Below, piece by piece: positions 49,924 to 60,054 of a stretch of 64,000 nt of DNA. The DNA lies in assembly GCF_039540405.1 (NCBI RefSeq), contig NZ_BAABEY010000011.1, forward strand, positions 124,001 through 188,000, written 5' to 3'. The position numbers and the translations under genes were made by a program. How positions within the stretch are numbered: the stretch's first letter is position 1; the number at the start of each line of letters is the position of its first letter. The notes below the pieces were generated by a model, which saw nothing but the letters and a program-made list of their open reading frames with translations, was not told where the DNA came from and did no database searches. Origin of the DNA: Ravibacter arvi (GTDB lineage: Bacteria; Bacteroidota; Bacteroidia; Cytophagales; Spirosomataceae).

Positions 49924-52443
49924 ATGTCAACTTACAATATACCCGACCACCTGAAGGGCCTTACGGATGATGAAGTGACGGCCTCCCGTGCCCGGCACGG
50001 CTATAACCGAATGGAAGAGATTGAAAAAAACTCTTTCCTGGATATGCTGGCCGATCTCATAAAAGAACCGATGCTGATCCTGCTCTTCGCGATCTCAATA
50101 ATTTACCTGATCGTGGGAGATTACGGCGAAGCGGTCTTCATGTTCCTGGCTATTATTGCCGTGTCGGCAATTTCCATCTATCAGAACAACCGCAGCAAAA
50201 AAGCACTGCAGGCACTGGAAAAGCTGAATGAACCGCTAAGCACCGTGATCAGGAATTCTGAAGTAATCAAAATTCCGACCCATGACATTGTAGTGGGTGA
50301 TTTGTGCATTGCCGAAGAAGGCAAGCTCATAAACGCTGACGGCCGTGTTCTTCATAGCAATGATTTTTCGGTCAACGAAGCCTCTCTGACCGGCGAGAGT
50401 TTTTCGGTTTTCAAGAATTCCGCCGCGGAAAATAACCGCGTCTACAGTGGTACGATTGCGGTTTCCGGCCTTGCCGTTTTTGAAGTGGAACAAATCGGAA
50501 AACAAACAAAAATAGGAGAAATCGGCGACTCTATCCTGACCATTAAGGAGGAAAGCTCGCCCCTCCAGATTCAGATCCGGAACTTTGTAAAATCCATGGC
50601 GATTGCAGGCATTATTATCTTCCTCATGGTTTGGGGGTTCAGTTTTCTACAATCCGGGAACGCGGTAGACAGCCTGCTGAATGGCCTGACCCTGGCGATG
50701 TCCGTGCTCCCGGAGGAAATCCCGGTGGCCTTTACAACGTTTATGGCTTTAGGTGCATGGAAGCTGATGCGGGAGGGGATTATCATCAAGCGAAGCAGCA
50801 TTGTCGAAACATTGGGAAGTACTACGGTGATTTGTACCGACAAAACCGGGACCATTACCGAGAACTCCATGCAACTTAAATTGCTGTACGATTACCGGTC
50901 CGACAGAACTTTTGGAGAAAAAGAATTTGGCGCTCCCGAACTCGAAATGCTGATTGATTACGCGATGTGGAGCAGCGAACCTGTGCCGTTTGACCCCATG
51001 GAAAAAACGCTTCACAAGGTATACGAACAAACGCGGGAAAAAGACGTAAGAAAGGACTACCGGCTCTTCCATGAATATCCGCTGGAAGGTAAGCCGCCTA
51101 TGATGACCCATTTGTTTGAAAACCTGGGGTCTGAAAGAATTGTCGCGGCAAAAGGAGCTCCCGAAGCAATTCTTGCTGTGACTACACTTTCGGACACCGA
51201 AAAGACCAGGATCCGGGACCTTGTCGGCGACTTCGGCCGGAAGGGATACCGCGTACTTGGAGTTGCAAAGTCGGGCTTCAGCGGACATGTTTTCCCGGAA
51301 AAACAACAAGAGTTTGAGTTTGAATTCCTGGGTCTGGTGGCTTTTTACGACCCGCCCAAAGCGGGAATACAGGAAGTATTCCGCCGTATTTATGACGCCG
51401 GCATTAAGGTAAAAGTAATCACCGGCGACAATGCCGACACCACAGGCAGCATCGCCGCCCAGGCAGGTATTGTCAATACGACGAAAGTCCTGACCGGGAA
51501 CGATGTGGCACGCTATACCGAAAAGGAACTGATGACAGTCTCGGAAGAGACCGTTTTATTTACCCGGATGTTCCCGCAGGCCAAACTCAGTGTAGTAAAC
51601 GCGCTCAAAAAGAAAGGTGAGGTAGTGGCAATGCTGGGCGACGGGGTAAATGACGGCCCTGCGCTTAAAGCAGCCCACATAGGTGTCGCCATGGGCAGCA
51701 AGGGAACCGAAATAGCAAAAGCAGCCGCTTCCCTGGTGATTACCAATGACGATCTGGGCAAACTGGTGATTGGGATTGCGGCCGGGAGAAGAATCTATAC
51801 CAATATCAAGAAGGCCATACAGTACATTATTTCCATACATATCCCGATTATCTTAACGGTATCGCTGCCCTTATTTTTGGGTTGGGTATTCCCGCAGATA
51901 TTTACACCGGTGCATGTGATTTTCCTGGAGCTGGTAATGGGCCCGACCTGTTCCATTGTATATGAAAACGAACCCATGGAAAAGAACACCATGCAACAGC
52001 CGCCACGGGTCATGACAGACACCTTTCTGAACCTGCGTGAACTGACTGTCAGCATCATACAGGGAGTGATGATCACGGCGGGAGTTTTGTTTACCTATCA
52101 ATGGTCGGTTCAGAACGGCGGCAACGAGGAAAAAACAAGAGCTATGGTCTTTACCACACTGATCACCGCCAATATCTTCCTGAGCCTTGTAAATCGTTCT
52201 TTCTTCTACAGCGTGTTCGACAGCTTCAAAAACAGGAACAGGCTTTTCCCGCTCATTATAGGTCTCACGCTGGTATTGCTCTTTGCCATCCTGTATGTCG
52301 GCCCGTTTGCCCGCTTTTTCCACGTGACCGGGCTTAGCCCGCGTGAATTAGGCATTTCTTTGTTGGTAGGCGGCGTATCCGTACTGTGGTTTGAGCTGTA
52401 CAAATTCTTCAAAAGAACGAGAAAAAAGGGATTGGTAAAGTAG
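49924..52443 (+). CDS. Cation-translocating P-type ATPase (P2-like)
   Basis: An 839-residue ion pump. Landmarks: the actuator motif SLTGES (about 154-159), membrane-helix motif LPEEIP (instead of PEGL), the phosphorylated Asp306 in CTDKTGT, the nucleotide domain KGAPE near 420 and the hinge GDGVNDGPAL near 573-582. Ten hydrophobic segments are predicted, and the architecture matches Ca2+/cation P2-type ATPases rather than the CPx heavy-metal type, since no CPC or N-terminal metal-binding domain is seen. The transported ion could be Ca2+, Mn2+ or similar. It follows the adaptor gene by 18 bp, suggesting a joint cation-homeostasis unit. Confidence 0.9.
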   Translation: MSTYNIPDHLKGLTDDEVTASRARHGYNRMEEIEKNSFLDMLADLIKEPMLILLFAISIIYLIVGDYGEAVFMFLAIIAVSAISIYQNNRSKKALQALEKLNEPLSTVIRNSEVIKIPTHDIVVGDLCIAEEGKLINADGRVLHSNDFSVNEASLTGESFSVFKNSAAENNRVYSGTIAVSGLAVFEVEQIGKQTKIGEIGDSILTIKEESSPLQIQIRNFVKSMAIAGIIIFLMVWGFSFLQSGNAVDSLLNGLTLAMSVLPEEIPVAFTTFMALGAWKLMREGIIIKRSSIVETLGSTTVICTDKTGTITENSMQLKLLYDYRSDRTFGEKEFGAPELEMLIDYAMWSSEPVPFDPMEKTLHKVYEQTREKDVRKDYRLFHEYPLEGKPPMMTHLFENLGSERIVAAKGAPEAILAVTTLSDTEKTRIRDLVGDFGRKGYRVLGVAKSGFSGHVFPEKQQEFEFEFLGLVAFYDPPKAGIQEVFRRIYDAGIKVKVITGDNADTTGSIAAQAGIVNTTKVLTGNDVARYTEKELMTVSEETVLFTRMFPQAKLSVVNALKKKGEVVAMLGDGVNDGPALKAAHIGVAMGSKGTEIAKAAASLVITNDDLGKLVIGIAAGRRIYTNIKKAIQYIISIHIPIILTVSLPLFLGWVFPQIFTPVHVIFLELVMGPTCSIVYENEPMEKNTMQQPPRVMTDTFLNLRELTVSIIQGVMITAGVLFTYQWSVQNGGNEEKTRAMVFTTLITANIFLSLVNRSFFYSVFDSFKNRNRLFPLIIGLTLVLLFAILYVGPFARFFHVTGLSPRELGISLLVGGVSVLWFELYKFFKRTRKKGLVK

Positions 52444-52484
52444 GGAATTCTTTCGGCGGAATCGCAAGAAAACTTCACGCATAC

Positions 52485-52505
52485 ACTTCCCCGGCAGGGG
52501 GAAGT
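52485..52505 (+). terminator. Possible terminator hairpin after ATPase gene
   Basis: ACTTCCCC and GGGGGAAGT can pair around a 4-nt loop; a T tract is weak (GTATAG), so the call is moderate. Confidence 0.4.
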
Positions 52506-52664
52506 ATAGTATTCTCCCGGGCAATCAATAATTCTCCCGCCTGCTTCCGGCAGATATTTAAATTCCTATTTATTAAAAAAAATATTATAGGCTACGTGTT
52601 TTTAAACCAGTAAAGAGTCTTCGTTAAAAGGGGGTATATTTATATAGGTTTACTTAGCTATAAT

Positions 52665-53360
52665 ATGAAAAAACCAACATATATTAACCATGTCACAGAA
52701 AAAAAACCGGACGGGCATTCACCGGAAGGTCCGTTTCCTGGACGTCCCCCGCATACGGCCGACAGCGAAAAATTAACCGAGCTCGAATCCGAGCTGATTA
52801 TCCGCAAAGCCCTGGAGAGCGACACGGCCAAAGGGATTGAGCTGCTCTTCAGGTGGTATTATGGTCCTCTCTGCAGCCATGCCGTGCGGTATGTGTCTTC
52901 TAGAGAGATCGCCGAAGATATCGTTTCCGATGCCTTCTACCAGTTTCATTCCGAAGAAATCTTCCGCAAGGTTAAGACCTCGTACAGGGCCTACCTTTTC
53001 ACCTCGGTCCGCTACCGTGCGTTCGATTATGTACGTGCCGAAATGAGCAGAAGCACTTCCCTTCAGCAAGCTGAATATATGGCCATCGGAGAAGATCAGC
53101 AACCCGACAGCCTTACGCAATTCGAAGACCTCTACCACGACGTTTTGCGTGCTATCCATGACCTGCCGGTCAAACGGAGGGAGGTATACATCAAGCACCG
53201 GTTCGAGGGGAAAAAGTACCAGGAGATTGCCAGAGAAATGAGTTTGTCCCTCAGAACCGTGGAAACGCACATGTACCAGGCCATTCACCAGGTCCGTAAA
53301 TTCCTGACCGACCGGTGGCTGGTTATTTTACTAATCCTTACAGAAACCTACCCGAGATGA
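52665..53360 (+). CDS. FecI-type (ECF) RNA polymerase sigma factor
   Basis: A 231-residue sigma-70 family factor. Region 2 (about 55-125) contains LLFRWYYGPLCSHAVRYVSS and the DIVSDAFYQFH helix. Region 4 (about 165-222) has LPVKRREVYIKHRFEGKKYQEIAREMSLSLRTVETHMYQAI, split here over its helix-turn-helix. The N-terminal 40 residues are Pro/Gly-rich and may be an extension, since ECF factors usually begin near the LIIRKALESD block. It is coupled (ATGA overlap) to a FecR-type anti-sigma factor and precedes SusC/SusD genes, so it is the regulator of that nutrient-uptake locus. Confidence 0.9.
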   Translation: MKKPTYINHVTEKKPDGHSPEGPFPGRPPHTADSEKLTELESELIIRKALESDTAKGIELLFRWYYGPLCSHAVRYVSSREIAEDIVSDAFYQFHSEEIFRKVKTSYRAYLFTSVRYRAFDYVRAEMSRSTSLQQAEYMAIGEDQQPDSLTQFEDLYHDVLRAIHDLPVKRREVYIKHRFEGKKYQEIAREMSLSLRTVETHMYQAIHQVRKFLTDRWLVILLILTETYPR

Positions 53361-54361
53361 TACCAGAAATCAAAAAAGAAATAATCTTCGATTACCTTTC
53401 CGGAACCGCCACCGCCTTTCAGAAGCGGCAGATCGAAGAGTGGGCGACTGTTCCTGAAAACCGGGAATTGTTCTTTCTCTGGCTTTGGGAGTGGGAAAGA
53501 AACAACAGCCAGTACCAGGCCGATCCGGTCGCCGGGCTGGGTCGTCACCTGGAGCGGATGGAGAACGGCGATATCAGGAAGTCGGGCATTTCTCTTCCGA
53601 AAGAAGGGCCGGCCTATCCTGACTGGCTGAAGAAAACCTTCACCGCGGCCTCATTGGTGTTCATTATTGGTTTGACCGGCTGGATCTTCAGAGATAAAAT
53701 CTTCTTCCGGGCCTATTCCACCGGCTATGGAGAGATCCGGGGCATACTGCTTCCCGACAGCTCAAAGGTAGTACTCAATGCCAACTCTACCCTGAAGGTC
53801 CCCAGGTTCGGCTTCGGGAAGAGTGCCCGGGTTGTTCACCTGGCCGGCGAAGCCGGCTTCGAGGTAACGTCCAGGCCCGACAAGAAACGGTTTATCGTCA
53901 AAACCGACCGCAAGCTGGACGTAGTCGTGCTCGGAACGATCTTCAATGTCTACGCAAGGCCGGGAGGTGCAAAAGTCGTCCTCAACAAAGGGAAGGTAAA
54001 GCTTCACTACCAGCACGGGAACCGCGAAAAGCAGGTTACCCTACATCCGGGCGACCTCGCCTCCGTGGATGAAAAAGGAGAAGTAAATGTTCGGAAAACC
54101 GCGCAGCCGTCGAACTATTCGGCCTGGAAATTCCACCGTTTTGTATTCGAGAATACCTCTCTCCGGGAAATCGGGGAAAAAATAAAAGAAAACTTCGGCG
54201 TCACGCTCGTGATAGGAAATCCGAAACTTACAACGCTCACCATTTCCGGTGCTTTTACCGCACTCAATGCGGTGGAGCTGGTAGAGCTGCTCTGCGATGC
54301 TTCTGAAGACCTCGTTTATTCAAAGGCAGGCAAAAATAAGATCATTTTAACAACCCGATAA
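53357..54361 (+). CDS. FecR-type anti-sigma factor
   Basis: A 334-residue inner-membrane regulator. Residues about 1-70 form the cytoplasmic anti-sigma part (with WATVPENRELFFLWLWEWER). A single membrane helix lies at about 94-113 (TAASLVFIIGLTGWIF). The periplasmic FecR domain follows, with ILLPDSSKVVLNANSTLKVP, a VVHLAGEAGFEVTS block and a C-terminal DUF4974-like part (LREIGEKIKENFGVTLVI). It receives a signal from the SusC N-terminal domain and frees the sigma factor. Its ATG overlaps the sigma stop in ATGA; I chose this instead of an earlier in-frame start at 53315. Confidence 0.92.
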   Translation: MIPEIKKEIIFDYLSGTATAFQKRQIEEWATVPENRELFFLWLWEWERNNSQYQADPVAGLGRHLERMENGDIRKSGISLPKEGPAYPDWLKKTFTAASLVFIIGLTGWIFRDKIFFRAYSTGYGEIRGILLPDSSKVVLNANSTLKVPRFGFGKSARVVHLAGEAGFEVTSRPDKKRFIVKTDRKLDVVVLGTIFNVYARPGGAKVVLNKGKVKLHYQHGNREKQVTLHPGDLASVDEKGEVNVRKTAQPSNYSAWKFHRFVFENTSLREIGEKIKENFGVTLVIGNPKLTTLTISGAFTALNAVELVELLCDASEDLVYSKAGKNKIILTTR

Positions 54362-54388
54362 CAACTATATCCTTAAATCAAGTTTAAC

Positions 54389-57300
54389 ATGAAACACAAT
54401 TACCTTGCAAAAAGACCTGTAAGGGCCTTCCTGCTGGTTATGATACTCGTCGGTAGTCATGGCCCGGGTTTCTCACAACTCATCGCCAGTACTTTTACGC
54501 AGCAGGAAAAAACGCCTCTGCCGGTTTCCAAAACATTAAAAGAAGTCTTGCTGGAATTGAAAAAACACTACCAGGTGGACATTATCTATTTCGACTACGT
54601 CGTTGACGGCCATTTTCTGTCTCCCGAAAAAGTTGTACTGGGCAATAACATAGAAAAAAGCCTGACCGAATTGTTAAAGCCGCTGGGGCTCAAATATAAA
54701 AAGGCGAAGCATGGAGGTTACATCATTACCAAACCCGGAGAAAGAGGGCAGGAGTCTTTTTTTCAGGCCCGTGAAAATAACCTGTCGCTTTCAAGAAATA
54801 AATCTGAAACCGGTTCTGCGTATACAATTCAACGGGAAGCCGGTATTCGGGATATCCTTCCTGCGACAGACAAAAGCATAACAGGGACTGTAACCGATGA
54901 AAACGGAGCCGGACTCCCCGGGGTAAGTATTATTATTAAAGGAAGCACGCACGGAACAGTTACCGATATATCGGGCAAATACCAGCTGGCCGTCCCCGGC
55001 CCCGATGCCGTTCTGATCTTTTCTTTTGTTGGATATATTTCGGAAGAAATTACGGTGGGCAACCGGACCTCTGTCGATCTTTCGATGAAAGTGGATCAAA
55101 AAGCGCTGGAAGAAGTAGTGGTAGTGGGGTATGGTACCCAGCGAAAAACCGATGTAACGGGTGCGCTTTCGGTTATCTCAACCAAGGAATTTACACAGCA
55201 GCCCGTAACGCGCCTCGACCAGGTACTGCAAGGCCGTGCAGCTGGTGTTCAAGTGACTCAGGCCAACGGCGCACCGGGCGGAGACGCGAGGATCCGCGTA
55301 AGGGGAGCCAACTCGGTGCTGGGCAACAACAACCCGCTCTACGTAATTGACGGCTTTGTAGGCGCTGATTTTAATTTCCTGAACCCCAGTGATATTGCAA
55401 CTATCCAGATCCTGAAAGACGCTTCTGCGACCTCAATATACGGGAGCAGGGGCGCAAACGGGGTCGTGATCATTACCACCAAAAAAGGAGCAAGGGGTAT
55501 AAAGGTTACCTACGAAGGCCAGGCCAGCATTTCCAACGTCATCAAGCGGTATGATGTACTTCCTGCCGGGGAATTCGCCGAGCTCGTCAATGCACGGTCG
55601 GAGGCCATCGGCGCAGCGTCTCCTTTTTCCGATAGTCAGATACAGGAACTCAAACGGAGCGGCGGAACCGACTGGCAGGACCTGGTCTTCCGGACTGGAA
55701 GCGGGCAGCAGCAGCAGATTTCCGTTTCCGGCGGCGGCGATAAAACCACATTCCTGATTTCCGGGAACTATGTCAGCCAGAAAGGGATTGTAGAAAACAG
55801 CAATTTCAAACGATATATCCTCAGGACCAACCTGGCGACGGAAGTAAACAAAAACCTGTCGCTCCGGCTAAACCTGTTCGGAACAAGGACCAACAATCAT
55901 GACGGCGGCAGTGTAAGTGCGCTGAGGCAAGCGCTTGCATGGGCGCCTTCTACGCCGGCCCGCGGAGCCGACGGGCTGCCTACGTTCAATGACCCGATCG
56001 GGTCGGTATTCCGCAACCCGCTCGACAATCTATATGATCAGCAGGCAGACCAGGAGCGGACTACAGTCAACGCGATTGGGGGGCTCAGCTACACACTTCC
56101 GGTTGAAGGTCTTACACTCGACCTCCAGTATGCCATTAATTACCTCAACCTGCAGAACCTCAATTTTGCGGGACCGAGGATATCGAACAATAACCCGAAT
56201 GCAACCCGGTATTCGTCAGAACAGGTTACCCTTCAGAATACCAACTCACTTAATTACAACCGGGTTTTCGGAAAGCATTCGTTCAACGCTGTAGCGGTTC
56301 TTGAAACACAGCAATTTACAGACCGTAATTTCAATGCCAATGCGCAGGGCCTGCGTTTCCCGCAACTTGGCTATAACAACATCGGCGGCAACTCGGCTGC
56401 TAACGTATCGTCAGGGTTCCAGAAATGGACGCTCCTTTCCCTGCTCGGACGTGTCAGTTATGCCTTCCAGGACAAATACCTGATCTCGGCCGCTATGAGG
56501 AGAGACGGCTCATCGAAATTCAGCCCCGACAACCGGTTTAGCATATTTCCGTCCATCGCGCTGGGCTGGCGCCTGTCGGAGGAGTCTTTTATCAGGGACC
56601 TGAATCTTTTCAGCAACCTGAAGCTGCGGGGGAGCTGGGGTAAAACGGGCAGCCAGGCCATCAACCCTTATGCAACGCTATCGCCGTATGGCGCCACCCA
56701 GGTGGCTTTCAGCAACACCACCCCCGTTGCAGGCGTGATCCAGGGCAACCAGGGAAACCCTAACCTGAAATGGGAAACCACATCACAAACCGATGTGGGT
56801 ATAGAAATGGAATTTCTGAACGGGCGGATCCGCATCGAAGCCGATTACTTTAAGAAAAATACGACCGATCTGCTGCTGAATGTCGCCATCCCCAACTACG
56901 CCGGTGGAGGCACCCAGGCGAAAAACGTGGGTGAGATAGAAAACAAAGGATTTGAGTTCTCCATCGGCGGCAGCCCGGTAGCGGGCAACCGGTTCACCTG
57001 GGAATCCAACCTGAACCTCTCTACATTGCAAAACCGGGTAATCAGCCTGGGTGGCCTTTCCAGGCTGGGTACCGGGACCGGAGTGGGCGCCGGGATGTCG
57101 ACTACCAACGAATTTATGCTCATGCCGGGAGAGCCGCTGGGTTCTTACTGGGGCCTGAACTACCTGGGTACCTTTAAACAAGCCGACGCAGATAAAGCCG
57201 CCTTGCAGGGCCGGGTACCCGGAGATCCGCGCTACCAGGACCTCAACGGCGACAACAACATCAACACCGATGATTTCCAGATCATCGGAAGAGCTTTTCC

Positions 57301-57796
57301 GAAAATGACAGGTGGCTGGAACAACACCTTTACCTATAAAGGTTTTACCGCCAACCTGTTCTTCCAGGGAGTATTCGGTGTCGACAAGCTCAACTATACC
57401 CGCGCGGCCGCACTGTCAGGATCAGGCGACGCGCGCCAGTTTATCCTCGCGGAAATCAGGGACTACTACCGGCCCGGAAACGAAACTTCAAATGTGCCGG
57501 CCTTTACCAAGACTTACCAGCCGTTCACGCAATCCAGCCGGTTTCTTGAAAACGGCAGCTTCGTCCGCCTGAAAAACATCAGCCTGCTTTACAACATCCC
57601 CACCGCTTTCCTCGGCAATAAGGTAAACGGAAAAATCTTTGTCAGCGGCGTGAACCTCTGGACGATGACTAAATACAAGGGGCCCGATCCGGAATCGAGC
57701 AATGTAGGGTCGGGCACGGATACGGCAATCGGGATCGACTACGCCTCTTACCCCAATTCCAAGACCTATACGCTAGGTATCAACCTGAGCTTTTGA
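54389..57796 (+). CDS. SusC/RagA family TonB-linked outer-membrane protein with STN domain
   Basis: An 1135-residue SusC-family transporter. After the signal peptide comes an N-terminal STN signalling domain (about 40-115: LKEVLLELKKHYQVDIIYFDY), the hallmark of receptors that talk to FecR. A carboxypeptidase-regulatory domain (about 165-235: SITGTVTDENGAGLPGVSIIIKG) leads to the plug with the VVVGYGTQRKTDVTGALS start and the YGSRGANGVVIITTKKG block, and a long barrel. It imports a glycan or other large nutrient, with SusD forming the lid. It sits 27 bp after fecR in an operon-like array. The substrate is not determinable. Confidence 0.94.
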   Translation: MKHNYLAKRPVRAFLLVMILVGSHGPGFSQLIASTFTQQEKTPLPVSKTLKEVLLELKKHYQVDIIYFDYVVDGHFLSPEKVVLGNNIEKSLTELLKPLGLKYKKAKHGGYIITKPGERGQESFFQARENNLSLSRNKSETGSAYTIQREAGIRDILPATDKSITGTVTDENGAGLPGVSIIIKGSTHGTVTDISGKYQLAVPGPDAVLIFSFVGYISEEITVGNRTSVDLSMKVDQKALEEVVVVGYGTQRKTDVTGALSVISTKEFTQQPVTRLDQVLQGRAAGVQVTQANGAPGGDARIRVRGANSVLGNNNPLYVIDGFVGADFNFLNPSDIATIQILKDASATSIYGSRGANGVVIITTKKGARGIKVTYEGQASISNVIKRYDVLPAGEFAELVNARSEAIGAASPFSDSQIQELKRSGGTDWQDLVFRTGSGQQQQISVSGGGDKTTFLISGNYVSQKGIVENSNFKRYILRTNLATEVNKNLSLRLNLFGTRTNNHDGGSVSALRQALAWAPSTPARGADGLPTFNDPIGSVFRNPLDNLYDQQADQERTTVNAIGGLSYTLPVEGLTLDLQYAINYLNLQNLNFAGPRISNNNPNATRYSSEQVTLQNTNSLNYNRVFGKHSFNAVAVLETQQFTDRNFNANAQGLRFPQLGYNNIGGNSAANVSSGFQKWTLLSLLGRVSYAFQDKYLISAAMRRDGSSKFSPDNRFSIFPSIALGWRLSEESFIRDLNLFSNLKLRGSWGKTGSQAINPYATLSPYGATQVAFSNTTPVAGVIQGNQGNPNLKWETTSQTDVGIEMEFLNGRIRIEADYFKKNTTDLLLNVAIPNYAGGGTQAKNVGEIENKGFEFSIGGSPVAGNRFTWESNLNLSTLQNRVISLGGLSRLGTGTGVGAGMSTTNEFMLMPGEPLGSYWGLNYLGTFKQADADKAALQGRVPGDPRYQDLNGDNNINTDDFQIIGRAFPKMTGGWNNTFTYKGFTANLFFQGVFGVDKLNYTRAAALSGSGDARQFILAEIRDYYRPGNETSNVPAFTKTYQPFTQSSRFLENGSFVRLKNISLLYNIPTAFLGNKVNGKIFVSGVNLWTMTKYKGPDPESSNVGSGTDTAIGIDYASYPNSKTYTLGINLSF

Positions 57797-57864
57797 GCAA
57801 GAGAAAACTTCAAAAACATTCCTATCCCGGGAGGGAACAGGTAAAACATTAAATCACGATTATC

Positions 57865-59346
57865 ATGAAAAGGAATCACCTGATTATATTATCCGTCCTG
57901 CTTTTGTGCGCAACCTCATGCGATAACTATCTCGAAGAAGACACTACCGGCCTCTTGTACGGGAACAATGTATTGTCGACTCAGAATGGCCTGGAATCGG
58001 CCCTGACCGGAGCATACAGAGGATTAGCCAATCAATGGGGCTACGGGTTCATACACCCTTCGGCAAATGCCGCTGTGATCGGCGCGGATGATGTAACCAC
58101 GCACCCGGCCAGCAACAAAGCCGACTGGCGGGAGTTTGACCAGTTTGCCGTCTCGACCACCAACCAGCGGTCTAACGCAGTATATAATGGTTGCTACAAA
58201 GCAATCCAGGGAGCAAATAACGTGATTAATAACTACCACCTCACTACCGGCGACCAGGCTGCGATCACGACCATCGTAGGGGAAGCTCACTTTATACGCG
58301 CATTCTCCTATTATTGGCTCACACGCTTCTGGGGAAATATCCCGCTGATTACCACAGAGCTGTACTCAGAGGAGCTTCTTACGATCGGAAAATCGTCTCC
58401 GGCCCAAATATATGAACTGATCGTCGCTGACCTGAAGGTTGCCGAAAACAACCTCCCGGACGCAAAGCGTGCCCCGGGAAGGCCTAACAAAGGGTCGGCA
58501 AAGGCTTTCCTGGCCGACGTATACCTGACCATGGCCGGCTGGCCCCTGAAGCAAACCGATAAGTACGACCTGGCCGCTGCCAAAGCGAAGGAAGTTATTA
58601 ACAGCAAAGACGCTTACGGTTTCCAATTACTCCCGACGTTTGCCGCTGTTTTTGAAAACGACCCGGCTTCACCGGGTACGGCGGAGGCTGTATTCCAGAT
58701 CAGCGGCTTCCTGGGTGGCAGCGGTACTGCCAATGCTACCTATGGCAGCACCACGATGCCCGGTGAGGAAGGAGGCTGGGACGACATGTTTGCCGAGCTC
58801 GGTTTCTTCTACGAATTCCCCGAAGGGCCGCGCAAAGACGCTACCTTCCGTACCGAATTCGGCCTGGGCGCCACCAAAATCCCCTGGCAGCAAAGCCTGA
58901 CCAAACATCCCTACTACAAGAAATGGTATATCAAGGGTAACCTGGTGACTTCAAGTATTTCTTTGCCTAGCGTCATGATGCGCTATGCCCACGTGCTTAC
59001 TATCTATGCGGAAGCGAAGGCGCGCGGCACCGGGGGGCCGGACCAGGCAGCTTACGACGCCCTGAACCAGGTCCGTTTAAGAGGACGGGCAGCAGGTACA
59101 AAAGCGCTGTCTCCCGCCGACGGGCTTACGGCAGCGCAGTTTGCCGATGAGGTGGTACAAGAGCGCGCCTGGGAATTCGCCTGCGAAAGGACCCGCTGGT
59201 TCGACCTGGTCCGCCTTGAGAAGGTAGAAGAGGCCAACGCCAAAAAGCACGCAGACGACCTCAAGCCGATCAAGCCGATCACCCGGGAAAGCTACTGGCT
59301 GCCGATGCCGTTTGCCGACACGTCGATCAATCCCAACCTGAACTGA
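57865..59346 (+). CDS. SusD/RagB family nutrient-binding lipoprotein
   Basis: A 493-residue surface lipoprotein. The lipobox LLCATSC (Cys19) is followed by the SusD fold: an N-terminal LSTQNGLESALTGAYRGLA helix, the TPR-like repeats with GEAHFIRAFSYYWLTRFWGNIPLI, and the C-terminal RYAHVLTIYAEAKA...ERAWEFACERTRWFDLVRL block and the YWLPMPFADTSINPNLN end. It binds the glycan and forms a lid on the SusC above. The gene lies 68 bp after susC. It is a full-length homologue of the type whose fragment lies at 14725-15288. Confidence 0.94.
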   Translation: MKRNHLIILSVLLLCATSCDNYLEEDTTGLLYGNNVLSTQNGLESALTGAYRGLANQWGYGFIHPSANAAVIGADDVTTHPASNKADWREFDQFAVSTTNQRSNAVYNGCYKAIQGANNVINNYHLTTGDQAAITTIVGEAHFIRAFSYYWLTRFWGNIPLITTELYSEELLTIGKSSPAQIYELIVADLKVAENNLPDAKRAPGRPNKGSAKAFLADVYLTMAGWPLKQTDKYDLAAAKAKEVINSKDAYGFQLLPTFAAVFENDPASPGTAEAVFQISGFLGGSGTANATYGSTTMPGEEGGWDDMFAELGFFYEFPEGPRKDATFRTEFGLGATKIPWQQSLTKHPYYKKWYIKGNLVTSSISLPSVMMRYAHVLTIYAEAKARGTGGPDQAAYDALNQVRLRGRAAGTKALSPADGLTAAQFADEVVQERAWEFACERTRWFDLVRLEKVEEANAKKHADDLKPIKPITRESYWLPMPFADTSINPNLN

Positions 59347-59485
59347 GCCACAAAAGCCAGACCCTTCCTATGAGACAAAAGTCTTTTGGGAATAACCTGC
59401 CGGCCCGGCTACGGATCAACATTTCCGGTTCTCTTTTGGGTAAATACCTTCCGCCCGGCCCGGAAGGTACTCTTTGCTACGGCTT

Positions 59486-59519
59486 GGCGGCGGGGCCGAA
59501 CAGGGCCGGGCCGCCGCCG
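59486..59519. terminator. GC-rich hairpin, possible terminator
   Basis: GGCGGCGGGGCC and GGCCGGGCCGCCGCC can pair over most of their length around a short loop. No T tract follows on the plus strand. Confidence 0.35.
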
Positions 59520-59622
59520 TTCCGGAAAGAACTTACTTCTTATCCAGACCCTGCTCAGGTAAGTATCGCCGTTTGACATTCTTCCCGCAGCAGCGTTGTA
59601 TTCGTCGGGATTACGGAAGCGC

Positions 59623-59829
59623 TCACTTCCCGAATATACCGCTCTCCTCGGAATGGTGCCGTCGGTTACACAGCCTGTCTCGTTTGTACCAAAGCGTTTT
59701 AAAAAGCTGCTGCGCCATCTCCTGCGCAACATCCGTCCTTCCTATCTTTTTGATGGCAAGACGATAGGTATAGTACCAATACCTTACATAGAGTTCCTTA
59801 AACGCAGGGGCGTTGTCGTTCTTAAGCAA
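59623..59829 (-). pseudogene. Truncated ECF sigma factor remnant
   Basis: The minus-strand frame encodes about 68 residues that match ECF region 2: NDNAPAFKELYVRYWYYTYRLA, then GRTDVAQEMAQQLFKTLWYKRD. This gives the usual AF-x-x-L-Y start and the ending block L-F-x-x-L-W, then loses homology and stops. A further frame downstream (about 59542-59610) ends PEQGLDKK and could be a displaced C-terminus. Region 4 is missing, so it cannot be functional. It lies between two functional sigma cassettes, as decay or a failed duplication would. Confidence 0.6.
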
Positions 59830-60054
59830 AACGACCCCTCCTCCTGCACTCCCCTGGTCACGCAGAAGTTAATCGTCCATGCGGTGCAGCTATGAATCGT
59901 CAATTGAAGTGATGATCGTCGTTTAAAAACGGTAACTTTACGAACTTTAACTCATAACATTCTAGAAGAACAGCCATCCGGACTTGTTTATTAGGGATAC
60001 TATATATTATTATTACCCTGATATATTCTTGTCAAAAGCGGTAACCATCCGATA

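Larger units (their letters stand above)
59347..60054. other. Intergenic region with gene remnants between the two sigma cassettes
   Basis: About 700 bp without an intact gene. It holds an inverted repeat (59486-59519), a broken sigma gene on the minus strand (about 59623-59829) and an AT-rich end before the next sigma factor. Confidence 0.6.

Noticed and set aside
59370..59576. Small frame after susD on the plus strand
   Set aside because: It spans a GC-rich hairpin, has no recognisable domain and no start context, and is probably chance.
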